DNA from: an uncultured Lachnospiraceae bacterium
GTDB taxonomy: Bacteria > Bacillota > Clostridia > Lachnospirales > Lachnospiraceae
Assembly: GCA_910579425.1 (NCBI GenBank)
Contig: CAJTVL010000045.1
Location: forward strand, 1-31,703
Reading direction: 5' to 3'
DNA: 31,703 nucleotides
Shown here: piece by piece, positions 24,716 through 31,703 of the stretch
Numbering within the stretch: the stretch's first letter is position 1
Layout: each line of letters starts with the position of its first letter
The notes under the pieces: generated by a model
Seen by the model: only the letters and a program-made list of their open reading frames with translations
Database searches by the model: none
What the model was told of the DNA's origin: nothing
Program-made: the position numbers and the translations under genes

Positions 24716-26253
24716 TGTCTCATCCTTTTCATACAAATCCAATAGTTCTTTTCGCTGGCGTACCTGGCTTTTTGCAGGTGATCTTCGATGCGGTTCTGTT
24801 TTAGCAGCCAGTCGGAGCGTACGCACCCCAGCCGCAGGCACCGTATGGTTTCGTCCAGGCTTTCGCCGCTTACGTCTGCATCCTGCATTCTTTTGAGCAA
24901 AGCCGCTGCTTTGGAATCATAAGCAGGATTGGTGAATTTTTTGACCACAGGGTCGTAGGCGAGTTCAAACAGGCGGCGGTCATTGATATCCGGAAGAAAG
25001 CAGGAATCCTCGGTGGTATCCTTTATGTGCAGGTAATAGAGGGCCGCCCGCTCCTTGTCATCCTTTCGGCGGATGATCCGGCCAAGCCGCTGGATACGCT
25101 GCCTTTGGGTGGAGGTACCGGATAAAATAATCCCCACAGCGGCGTCGGGGACGTCGATTCCCTCGTCAATCGCCTTGCAGGTGATCAGGATACGGATGCT
25201 GCCGATGCGGAAGCGCTCCAGGGTGTTCTTGTTTGCCTGCTCTCCCATCTTGGAATGATACCGTCCCACCTTTTCGGGAAAGGTTTTTTGCAAAAGATAA
25301 TAAAGTTCATCCGCCTGGACAGTGCGTTCACTGAAGATTAGAATTTTTTCTTTTGTATCCAGCCTTTGAATCAAATCACAGGCACAAGCACATCGGGCCG
25401 ACGCCAGGCAGACCAGGCTTTTTCTTTTGTAGGTAAGATTCATATAAAGGGAGGCACTCTCGGCAATTTTGCGGTTCTTATTTCCGCAAAGGCTGCGAAG
25501 CTGTTCAAAAAGCTCTGTCTGTCCGAGTTGGTTTAGGGAAGGAATGAGGCGAAGAAGCTTTTGGTATAAAAAGCTCATCTGCTCGGAAAGCTCCTCATAA
25601 TCTTCTCGTTCATCCGGCCGGAAGGCGAGGCTGATGTGGTAGATATCGCAGGGACATACGGTGCGCCCCAGGGAGGCCTCCGCCATTCCGTAGTGATAAA
25701 TTTTACGGCCGAGAACGGAGGCAAGATAGCGCTGAGCCTGGCCTGTAGGTAGAGTGGCGGACAGGCCCAGGGAGAAAAAATGGTTTTCCCACTGCTTTAT
25801 ATATGGAAGAAACTCAAAAATCAACTGGTTCTGGCCGCTTCCGTAGTGATGGCATTCGTCTGCGATCATCAATACCATCTCGCCGCGTTTTAGTTCCGCC
25901 AGAATCTGCCTTGCCAGTTCATAGCGGGCGGAGTTGATTACGTAGATCATATAGTGGCATATTGGGCCGGGACGGGTGCCGCCTCCGCGCATCCCAATTT
26001 CCTTTCGGAAATCCTTGCAGGTGTGGGAGAGAAACTCTCGTAAATCCCGGTTCCACTGCCTCATCAGTGCGGCGGTGGGAACCACGATCCTGACCAGCAG
26101 CTTTTGACCAAGCTGCTGTTCCAGCCGGGCAATAGCGGTGAGCGCCAACAGCGTTTTCCCGGAGCCGGTAACCGCCTGAACCATTCCTCTGCAATTATTT
26201 GCAAACCATTTGTCAAGGCATTCCTCCTGCCAGTCATAAAGCTTTCTGCTCAT
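24712..26253 (-). CDS. DEAD/DEAH-box superfamily 2 helicase (XPB/RecG-like core)
   Basis: The start is ATG 26253 with GGAG before it. The 513-residue protein has an N-terminal Q-like YDWQEECLDKW, Walker A AVTGSGKTLL (27-36), VVPTAALMRQW, the DECH box (132-135), SATLPTG, and in the second RecA domain ITCKAIDEGIDVP and QRIQRLGRIIRR (motif VI). The order and spacing are those of XPB/Rad25-like SF2 translocases. A helical C-terminal part (about 400-513) is not recognised. The gene is divergent from three rightward genes encoding an unknown protein and two BrxD-like ATPases. In type 2 BREX, a BrxD ATPase and an SF2 helicase are also neighbours, which supports a joint function, though this helicase is much shorter than BrxHI. 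Confidence 0.88.
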   Translation of the reverse strand: MSRKLYDWQEECLDKWFANNCRGMVQAVTGSGKTLLALTAIARLEQQLGQKLLVRIVVPTAALMRQWNRDLREFLSHTCKDFRKEIGMRGGGTRPGPICHYMIYVINSARYELARQILAELKRGEMVLMIADECHHYGSGQNQLIFEFLPYIKQWENHFFSLGLSATLPTGQAQRYLASVLGRKIYHYGMAEASLGRTVCPCDIYHISLAFRPDEREDYEELSEQMSFLYQKLLRLIPSLNQLGQTELFEQLRSLCGNKNRKIAESASLYMNLTYKRKSLVCLASARCACACDLIQRLDTKEKILIFSERTVQADELYYLLQKTFPEKVGRYHSKMGEQANKNTLERFRIGSIRILITCKAIDEGIDVPDAAVGIILSGTSTQRQRIQRLGRIIRRKDDKERAALYYLHIKDTTEDSCFLPDINDRRLFELAYDPVVKKFTNPAYDSKAAALLKRMQDADVSGESLDETIRCLRLGCVRSDWLLKQNRIEDHLQKARYASEKNYWICMKRMRQ

Positions 26254-26315
26254 CCGATCGCTCTCCTGTGTATAGGGCCTTTGCATGCGCCAGTGTGTCT
26301 GTGTAAAATAAGTTA

Positions 26316-26344
26316 TTGAAAACGCCTGTCATATCGTATATACT
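26316..26344 (+). promoter_or_regulatory. Promoter of the unknown protein/BrxD-like ATPase operon
   Basis: TTGAAA (26316-26321), a 17-base spacer and TATACT (26339-26344) lie 42 bases before ATG 26387 in the 133-base divergent region between the SF2 helicase and this operon. It is a good sigma-A match. Confidence 0.65.
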
Positions 26345-26386
26345 TTTTTTAACTTTTAACAAATACGCATAGAAAAGGATGGAATT

Positions 26387-27154
26387 ATGAATTACGAAGA
26401 CTTATATCAAAGTATACAACCTGACCAAAAATCTGTAAAGGATGCTCTGGCCTTGCTGCAGAAGCTTTTTAAGGCGGTAACACGGGAGGAGGATACTGGG
26501 GATATCAAAAGCCTTGTCCGCGACCTGGAGTCTATGGAAAAAACTGCGGAGTTGCTTGTTACTGCTCTGGATAGCCTTAAAAACAGGGTGGAAGGGTTTG
26601 ATACCAAGGAATATTTTGAGAGCGGGGAGTTTGCGGATCAGATGCTGGAAGCCTGTCAGGAAAAGGGTGTGGATGTGCGAGGGGAGTTCCCTGTTTATGA
26701 AATGTTTCCTTATCGTGTACGGTTGGATGTGGAGAATCAGGATCTTTATCTTGACCGCAAAAAGGTGCAGTGTATGCGCCCTTGCAGCTTTGTAGATACA
26801 GTGAAGACAGGCCAGGAAAAATTGAATAAGGCCTCTTTTAATGCGCTTACGTTTGTGAATGAACTTTCGGACGCCTATGATCTTGCCAGAATGAAAATGG
26901 GTAAAAATCCCGGAGCGGATATTTATCTCACCAGTTTGTATAAGTTTCTTGCGCCTATGAGTCGTTTTCGGAAGGACTATGACCAGCAGAATTTTGCCTT
27001 TGATCTGGCACGGCTCTATACCTCCGGTGTGGAGGAGACGAAAAACGGAAGAAGGTTCCAGTTTGGCCCCAGCAGAAATAACGTCAAGGCCATCCGTATT
27101 CTGGACAAGGATGGGAAGGAGCAGTACCTTGCCACAATTTGCTTTTTTGAGTAA
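26387..27154 (+). CDS. Uncharacterised protein, first gene of the ATPase operon
   Basis: AAAAGGA precedes ATG 26387. The 255-residue protein is not one I recognise. Residues 1-75 are mostly helical with a likely coiled coil (SLVRDLESMEKTAELLVTAL). A more globular part contains PVYEMFPYRVRLDVENQDLY, then RKKVQCMRPCSFV and NALTFVNELSDAYDLARMKM. The rest has ADIYLTSLYKFLAPMSRFRK and NFAFDLARLYTSG. It has no signal peptide or membrane helix. It is followed after about 20 bases by two ATPase genes, so it is probably the adaptor or effector of the complex they form. Nucleic acid binding is possible given the Arg/Lys-rich segments, but that is inference. Confidence 0.8.
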   Translation: MNYEDLYQSIQPDQKSVKDALALLQKLFKAVTREEDTGDIKSLVRDLESMEKTAELLVTALDSLKNRVEGFDTKEYFESGEFADQMLEACQEKGVDVRGEFPVYEMFPYRVRLDVENQDLYLDRKKVQCMRPCSFVDTVKTGQEKLNKASFNALTFVNELSDAYDLARMKMGKNPGADIYLTSLYKFLAPMSRFRKDYDQQNFAFDLARLYTSGVEETKNGRRFQFGPSRNNVKAIRILDKDGKEQYLATICFFE

Positions 27155-27175
27155 AAGGCGGAATGGAGGATTATG

Positions 27176-28414
27176 ATGCAGGAATTTAACGAAAAGCCGG
27201 ATATACCGGATTTTTATGGCGAATCGGCAGACGGCGCCTATGGCGAATCTAAGAGTCAGCCTCCAGTGGAAGAACTCACCTGTGGAATCGAATTCCTTAC
27301 GGATTTCTGGAAAGAAAAATACCTGCGGGAATATATTAAGAATGGCGGGAGCAAGATTAAATTTATAACAGGGCGCAGCGGGAGTGGAAAAACACACTTT
27401 CTGCGTCTGATGAGCGCCATCGCTCGAAAGGAAATGTATAAGGTTGTCCGGTTTTCGGCAAAAGATATATGGATGCATGATTTTAAAGAAATCTATGTGG
27501 AAATTTTTCATCAATGCGATATTCTGGGATGCCTGGAGGCGGTGAGCCGTAATTTGATACGGGAGATGGGATTTGACGCCGGAGAGATTTCGGAAGGGAT
27601 GAGGTTTATCGACTACCTTTCCCAAAACGGTATGGGCGATGCCCTGACCAAGCGGGAGATCAGAACCCAATTGCGGCAGTTCTTTTTGGAGAATCCCATG
27701 ATGGACAACAATTTTGCCCTGGCCTGCAGTATGCTGACGGGAAGTATTTTGGGTTATCCGATTCTGGAAGAGCAGAATCAGGAGCTGCTTTTGGCCTGGC
27801 TGGAGGGGGATCGCAGCATTAAGCTCTCCCAGCTTCGGGCCATGGATTTTTACCCCAGCCGTATCACGAAATATAATGCAAGACATATGCTGCGCTCTCT
27901 GGCGGAGCTGGTCCGCATGGGAGGTTATTCCGGTCTGTTTATCACGATTGACGATATGGAGGTTCTGATCAGCCGTTCCAGCTTAGAACCGGTGCATTAT
28001 ACGAAAATGAAGCGGGAGGACACCTATGAGAGCATCCGCCAGCTCATTGACGATATTGACAGTATGAAAAATATCATGTTTGTCTACGCCTTTGACAGAG
28101 AAATGATTGATAATGAAAATGCCGGACTGAAATCCTATCAGGCATTGTGGATGCGTATTCAAAATGAAATCGTGGGCGAGAGGTTTAACCGCTTTGCGGA
28201 TATGGTGGATTTGGACAGGCTTGCGGCACAGGAATATTCGCCGCAGGTGATAGTCTCCATCTCTGAGAGTCTGTCGCATTTACAAAAGAGCCGTCCGGTT
28301 TTGCCGCTGGATGAGGGACAGGCCAGAGAGATTGCGGCGCAGGCCCGCACCGGGGCGGTGGGGATCCCGCAGCTGATCTGTGATGCCATGCAGGAGGTGA
28401 CGGAGCATGTATGA
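27176..28414 (+). CDS. BrxD-like (DUF2791) ATP-binding protein, first copy
   Basis: I chose ATG 27176, five bases after GGAGGA; an ATG three bases earlier is also possible. The 412-residue protein is a P-loop ATPase with Walker A GRSGSGKTHF (66-75) and Walker B LFITIDDMEVLI (about 254-265). The LAELVRMGGYSGLFITIDDM context matches the BREX ATP-binding domain (BrxC/BrxD, PF10923), where a GK(T/S)H Walker A ending in His and a late Walker B are usual. A charged, flexible N-terminus of about 30 residues precedes the domain. BrxD proteins are AAA+-like ATPases of unknown precise action in BREX type 2. This copy overlaps the next ATPase gene by eight bases, so the two are probably made together and may form a hetero-oligomer. 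Confidence 0.78.
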   Translation: MQEFNEKPDIPDFYGESADGAYGESKSQPPVEELTCGIEFLTDFWKEKYLREYIKNGGSKIKFITGRSGSGKTHFLRLMSAIARKEMYKVVRFSAKDIWMHDFKEIYVEIFHQCDILGCLEAVSRNLIREMGFDAGEISEGMRFIDYLSQNGMGDALTKREIRTQLRQFFLENPMMDNNFALACSMLTGSILGYPILEEQNQELLLAWLEGDRSIKLSQLRAMDFYPSRITKYNARHMLRSLAELVRMGGYSGLFITIDDMEVLISRSSLEPVHYTKMKREDTYESIRQLIDDIDSMKNIMFVYAFDREMIDNENAGLKSYQALWMRIQNEIVGERFNRFADMVDLDRLAAQEYSPQVIVSISESLSHLQKSRPVLPLDEGQAREIAAQARTGAVGIPQLICDAMQEVTEHV

Positions 28415-29600
28415 TATTGAAGCCAGACATATTATAGAAGCGCTGCGCTCGGGCATTCCCTCCCGGGCGGTGGGGCAGTATTTTTCGGAGGCACGCCCGA
28501 AGATTATGAAGGAAATCTCTGACCGGCTGGATGGGGTATGCGAGCAGGGGAAATCAAACGGAATGATCATCAGCGGGAAATACGGGGAAGGCAAGACTCA
28601 TTTGCTGAACACGGTATTTAACCTTGCCCATTCCAACAATATGGTAGTGTCCTATCTTTCCCTGAGCAAGGAAACACCGATGGATAAGCTTTATCTGGTT
28701 TACCAGAAGCTGGTGCAGAACACTTATCTGCCAAAGCGCAGGCAGCCGGGGTTTATGCATGAACTGGAAAAGATTTCCGCCAACAGCCCGGCAGCCAATG
28801 AAATGCTGCTTTATGCGGTAAAGCAATTGGAAACAGATAAGCTGTATTATCTGTTCCGTTCTTATTTGAACACGGAGGATTCCGATGAGAAATTTCTCCT
28901 TCAGGCAGACTTAGAGGGAGATTTTATTGCGAATGCCCCGCTGAAAAAAATCTACCGGCGGATTTTTAACCAGCCGGTGAAATACAATGTGAATTTTACC
29001 AAGACAAAGCATTGCAGTGATTATTTTTCCTTTATGAGTCATTTATTTACGCAGATGGGTTATCACGGGTGGGTGATTCTTATTGATGAGACAGAGCTGA
29101 TGGGGCGGCTGGGGAAGAAGGCAAGGTTAAATGCCTACCGCAACATGGCGAAATTCCTCATGCCACCCAAAAGCCTGGAAGCCACTTTCAGCATTTTCGC
29201 TCTTAGTGCGTCTTATGCGGAGGATGTGATTGAGGCCAAGCACGAATATGAGAATCTTGAACTGATCTATCCCGAGGAACAGGAACCGGCCAAAACCGTG
29301 CTGGATCTTTTGTCGAGAGCCCCCCAGCTTCTTCCTCTTACCCGGGATGAGATCAATGAGGTTTTGTATAAGATACAGGACTTTCATGGGAAGGCCTATG
29401 AGTGGACGCCGAATCTTTCGATTGAATCGCTTTCGGAGGCGACTTTGTCCGGCGGGTATCTGCTTAGAACCAAAATCCGGGCGGCCATAGAGTTTCTGGA
29501 TCAGCTTTACCAGTACGGGAAGGCCGGGAGGACTACCATCAACGAGCTGGGGGAGGAGACCTTTACGGAGGATGTGCCGCTGATTGAGGAGTTTGATTGA
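28407..29600 (+). CDS. BrxD-like (DUF2791) ATP-binding protein, second copy
   Basis: The 397-residue protein opens with ARHIIEALRSGIPSRAVGQY, a BrxD-type N-terminus. It has Walker A GKYGEGKTHL (57-66), Walker B WVILIDETELMG (222-233), and a sensor-like FSIFALSASYAED segment. The C-terminus has a LSGGYLLRTKIRAAIEFLDQ helix. It is closer to canonical BrxD than the first copy, and the two differ widely in sequence, so they are not a recent duplication. The start lies inside the first ATPase gene, with GGAGG upstream in that gene. No BREX methylase (PglX), PglZ phosphatase, Lon-like or BrxL gene is visible, so this is not an ordinary BREX locus. Confidence 0.82.
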   Translation: MYDIEARHIIEALRSGIPSRAVGQYFSEARPKIMKEISDRLDGVCEQGKSNGMIISGKYGEGKTHLLNTVFNLAHSNNMVVSYLSLSKETPMDKLYLVYQKLVQNTYLPKRRQPGFMHELEKISANSPAANEMLLYAVKQLETDKLYYLFRSYLNTEDSDEKFLLQADLEGDFIANAPLKKIYRRIFNQPVKYNVNFTKTKHCSDYFSFMSHLFTQMGYHGWVILIDETELMGRLGKKARLNAYRNMAKFLMPPKSLEATFSIFALSASYAEDVIEAKHEYENLELIYPEEQEPAKTVLDLLSRAPQLLPLTRDEINEVLYKIQDFHGKAYEWTPNLSIESLSEATLSGGYLLRTKIRAAIEFLDQLYQYGKAGRTTINELGEETFTEDVPLIEEFD

Positions 29601-29654
29601 GTGAGGGGAAGAAAGTATTGATTGGGTAAATTGGTAGAGGAGACATTAAAAGTA

Positions 29655-30518
29655 ATGGAAACAATTCAACATAAGACATTAGATGAGGAACGGGCGCTAT
29701 ACGCAAGTCAAAATATCCGGGTGGAGGACTGTAGATTCGACGGCCCTGCGGACGGGGAGAGCGCATTGAAAGAGAGTCGGGATGTTGAGGTGAACCGCTG
29801 TTTTTTTAATCTCAGATACCCCTTTTGGCATGATGATAATCTGAAAATTACGGAGTCGGAGATGACGGAGCTGTGCCGCGCGGCCTTGTGGTATTCCTGG
29901 GATATAGAGATCACAGACTCTAAGCTTCACGGGATCAAGGCCCTGCGGGAGTGCGGAAGGGTGAAAATGAAGGGGTGTGATGTGATCTCCCCGGAATTTG
30001 GCTGGTCGGTGCAGGGAATTAAAATGGAGGATTGCTCTGTGCAGGGAGAATATTTCATGATGCGTTCGTCGCATCTGGATTTTCAGAATGTGGCGCTGAA
30101 TGGGAAGTATTCTTTCCAGTACATACAGGATTCCGTGTTTGAAAACTGCAATTTTGATACCAAGGACGCTTTCTGGCACGCAAAAAATGTTACCGTCCGA
30201 AACAGTGTGGTGAAGGGGGAGTACCTCGCCTGGTATTGTGAAAACGTGACTTTTGAGAATTGCAAAATTATCGGCACACAGCCTCTGTGCTACTGCAAGA
30301 ACTTAAAGCTGACAGACTGTGAAATGATCGAAACGGACTTAAGCTTTGAAAAATCAGAGGTGGAGGCGACACTTACCGCAGCCATTGACAGTATCAAGAA
30401 TCCCCGCTCCGGTCATATTTACGTGCCTGCCGTGGGGGAGATCATAATGGATGACGAGAAGGCCCAGGGCGAGATCATTATGCAGGAAAAAATGGATGCA
30501 GGGATTCAGACAGGCTGA
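29655..30518 (+). CDS. DUF3737 family right-handed beta-helix protein
   Basis: ATG 29655 gives the usual family opening (ETIQHKTLDEERALYASQN); a TTG at 29622 would add 11 residues. The 287-residue protein is a run of short repeats of pectate-lyase-like beta-helix type (IRVEDCRFDG, KITESEMTE, IEITDSKLHG, VKMKGCDVIS, VTVRNSVVKG, VTFENCKIIG). It contains the family hallmarks LRYPFWHDDNLKI, ALRECG, KDAFWHAKNVTV and GTQPLCYC. The biochemical function of DUF3737 is unknown. It has no signal peptide. It follows the second ATPase gene by about 55 bases and could be read through from it, but DUF3737 genes also occur alone, so a functional link is unproven. Confidence 0.85.
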   Translation: METIQHKTLDEERALYASQNIRVEDCRFDGPADGESALKESRDVEVNRCFFNLRYPFWHDDNLKITESEMTELCRAALWYSWDIEITDSKLHGIKALRECGRVKMKGCDVISPEFGWSVQGIKMEDCSVQGEYFMMRSSHLDFQNVALNGKYSFQYIQDSVFENCNFDTKDAFWHAKNVTVRNSVVKGEYLAWYCENVTFENCKIIGTQPLCYCKNLKLTDCEMIETDLSFEKSEVEATLTAAIDSIKNPRSGHIYVPAVGEIIMDDEKAQGEIIMQEKMDAGIQTG

Positions 30519-30599
30519 GCGGCGACAATACAGCAGGCGGCAAAATGATCTGTCATTCCCTGTACCAAAGGATTATGCGCAGAATAACGAGGAAAAGCC

Positions 30600-31673
30600 A
30601 TGGCAAAAAGTGTAACACTGGCAGATATTGCGGCAAAGGTAGGAGTCAGCAGTGTTGCGGTCTATAAGGCGCTGGCGGATAAGCCCGGCGTCAGCGACAA
30701 GCTGCGGGAAAGGATCAAGCAGCTTGCCGACGAGATGGGTTATGTCAGCGGGGCGGCCGAAAAAGCGGAGGCCGCCAGTAAAACCGGAAACATCGGCATC
30801 GTCATACCGGAGCAGTATTATGGATATTCTCTTTCCTTTTATGGGCAGCTTCATGAAAGGGTGGTAAAGGCATTATACCGGAGCGAGTATTTCGGAATGC
30901 TCGAAATCATGACGCCGGAGGACGAGAAGGCCCTTAATATGCCGAAGCTGATGCAGGATGGAAAGGTGGACGGCCTGATTCTTTTAGGCCAGATGGGGAA
31001 GCCTTATATTGACTTTATGATCAGTCAAAGGCAGCTTCCGGTAATCTTTCTGGACACCTATATTCCGCTGGTCACCTTTGACACGGTGATTTCGGACGGC
31101 TATTACGGGACTTACCTCTTAACCAATTATCTGATTCGGCAGGGGCACAGAAGAATTGGATTCGTTGGGAGCGTAAATGCCAACAGCAGTATTGCGGATC
31201 GGTATTGGGGATACCGCAAGGCTCTGCGCGAGGGCGGAATCGTTTACGAGGACTCATGGGAAATCCCGGACAGGGACGAAAGAGGGAATCTGTTTGAAGA
31301 GAGCTTAAGGGAGTGGGAGGGAATGGATGCCTTTGTCTGCAACTGTGATTTTACAGCGGATCTTTTGATACGGAGCCTGGAGGCAAAGGGCTGTCGTATC
31401 CCGGAGGACATATCTGTTGTGGGGGTGGATGATTTCCTGCCTCAGGGAATGAATAATGACCGGATCACTACTTATCGGGTGGACATGGATCATATGGCGG
31501 AGCTGTGTGTGAAATCCCTGGTCAAAAAGATCAATGGCAAGAAATATACGGAAGGGATCCAGATTGTGACCGGAAAGATCATATACAAAAAGACCGTTGC
31601 CAAAAGGAAGCGGCAGGAAACGGACCAAGGAAAAAATAACAACGTTCTCAAACCTTTTCGGATAATTAGGTAG
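30600..31673 (+). CDS. LacI-family transcriptional regulator
   Basis: The 357-residue protein has a LacI-type helix-turn-helix (TLADIAAKVGVSSVAVYKAL and ADKPGVSDKLRERI) and hinge (residues 5-60), followed by a periplasmic-binding-like effector domain (NIGIVIPEQYYGYS, KVDGLILLGQ, YLIRQGHRRIGFVGSVNANS, ISVVGVDDFL). GAGGAAAA precedes ATG 30600. The effector is probably a sugar. The HTH carries SSVAVYKAL where SxxTVSRAL is usual, as in a subgroup of Clostridia regulators. The C-terminal tail after KTVAKRKR is long and polar. Its target is likely outside the window, to the right. Confidence 0.9.
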   Translation: MAKSVTLADIAAKVGVSSVAVYKALADKPGVSDKLRERIKQLADEMGYVSGAAEKAEAASKTGNIGIVIPEQYYGYSLSFYGQLHERVVKALYRSEYFGMLEIMTPEDEKALNMPKLMQDGKVDGLILLGQMGKPYIDFMISQRQLPVIFLDTYIPLVTFDTVISDGYYGTYLLTNYLIRQGHRRIGFVGSVNANSSIADRYWGYRKALREGGIVYEDSWEIPDRDERGNLFEESLREWEGMDAFVCNCDFTADLLIRSLEAKGCRIPEDISVVGVDDFLPQGMNNDRITTYRVDMDHMAELCVKSLVKKINGKKYTEGIQIVTGKIIYKKTVAKRKRQETDQGKNNNVLKPFRIIR

Positions 31674-31703
31674 GTGAATCCCCCACGCCATGTTTTGAAA
31701 GAT

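Noticed and set aside
26402..27886. Long minus-strand open frame of 494 codons
   Set aside because: It lies opposite two well-supported genes with ribosome binding sites and domain motifs. Its translation is rich in His, Arg and Leu without any recognisable domain, typical of an antisense shadow.
26387..29600. Complete BREX system
   Set aside because: Only BrxD-like ATPases and a short helicase are visible; no PglX, PglZ, BrxC of full length, BrxL or Lon-like gene is in the window.
1..31703. CRISPR arrays, tRNA or rRNA genes
   Set aside because: I saw no regularly spaced repeats and no recognisable tRNA or rRNA sequence, although a dedicated scan was not possible.

Overview
The window reads as a chromosomal segment of a spore-forming, low-GC Gram-positive of the Lachnospiraceae/Clostridia type, most likely a gut organism. 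The grounds are strong GGAGG-type ribosome binding sites, a clostridial-style spmA fragment, a LipO-type sugar ABC transporter with a YesM/YesN-type two-component system, and a ferredoxin-tailed aldo/keto reductase. No taxonomic search could be run.

Bases 1-4800 are a decayed, visibly AT-rich accessory region. Two partial copies of the 3' part of spmA, each directly preceded by the same palindromic sequence, bracket about 3.4 kb of cargo. The cargo is a frameshifted AAA ATPase pseudogene, unidentified remnants, and an intact overlapping pair: a HipA-type kinase and a protein that joins a HipS-like domain to a HIRAN domain. The second spmA copy is interrupted by an IS256-family remnant.

Bases 4815-13310 are a glycan-use locus. 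A leftward operon (permease, permease, lipoprotein binding protein, cytoplasmic sulfatase) is divergent from a sensor kinase and an AraC-type response regulator. No ATPase is present, as is common where one shared MsmX-like ATPase serves several transporters. Bases 13402-17089 encode a heterodimeric ABC exporter with one degenerate ATP site. A broken aldo/keto reductase and a strong terminator follow.

Bases 18064-21749 hold two small charged proteins of unknown role, a membrane-anchored XRE regulator, and a two-gene FIST-sensor/soluble chemoreceptor operon. The FIST operon is divergent from a UvrD-like helicase, and the two promoters have back-to-back -35 boxes.

Bases 21902-29600 are rich in nucleic-acid ATPases. 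They carry a UvrD-like SF1 helicase, then a divergent pair of units: leftward an XPB-like SF2 helicase overlapping a YcxB-like membrane protein, and rightward an uncharacterised protein followed by two overlapping BrxD-like (DUF2791) ATPases. No BREX methylase, PglZ, Lon or BrxL gene is in the window. This group is the best candidate for an undescribed DNA-processing or defence system; the split HipA/HIRAN pair is the second. The window ends with a DUF3737 beta-helix protein and a LacI-family regulator.
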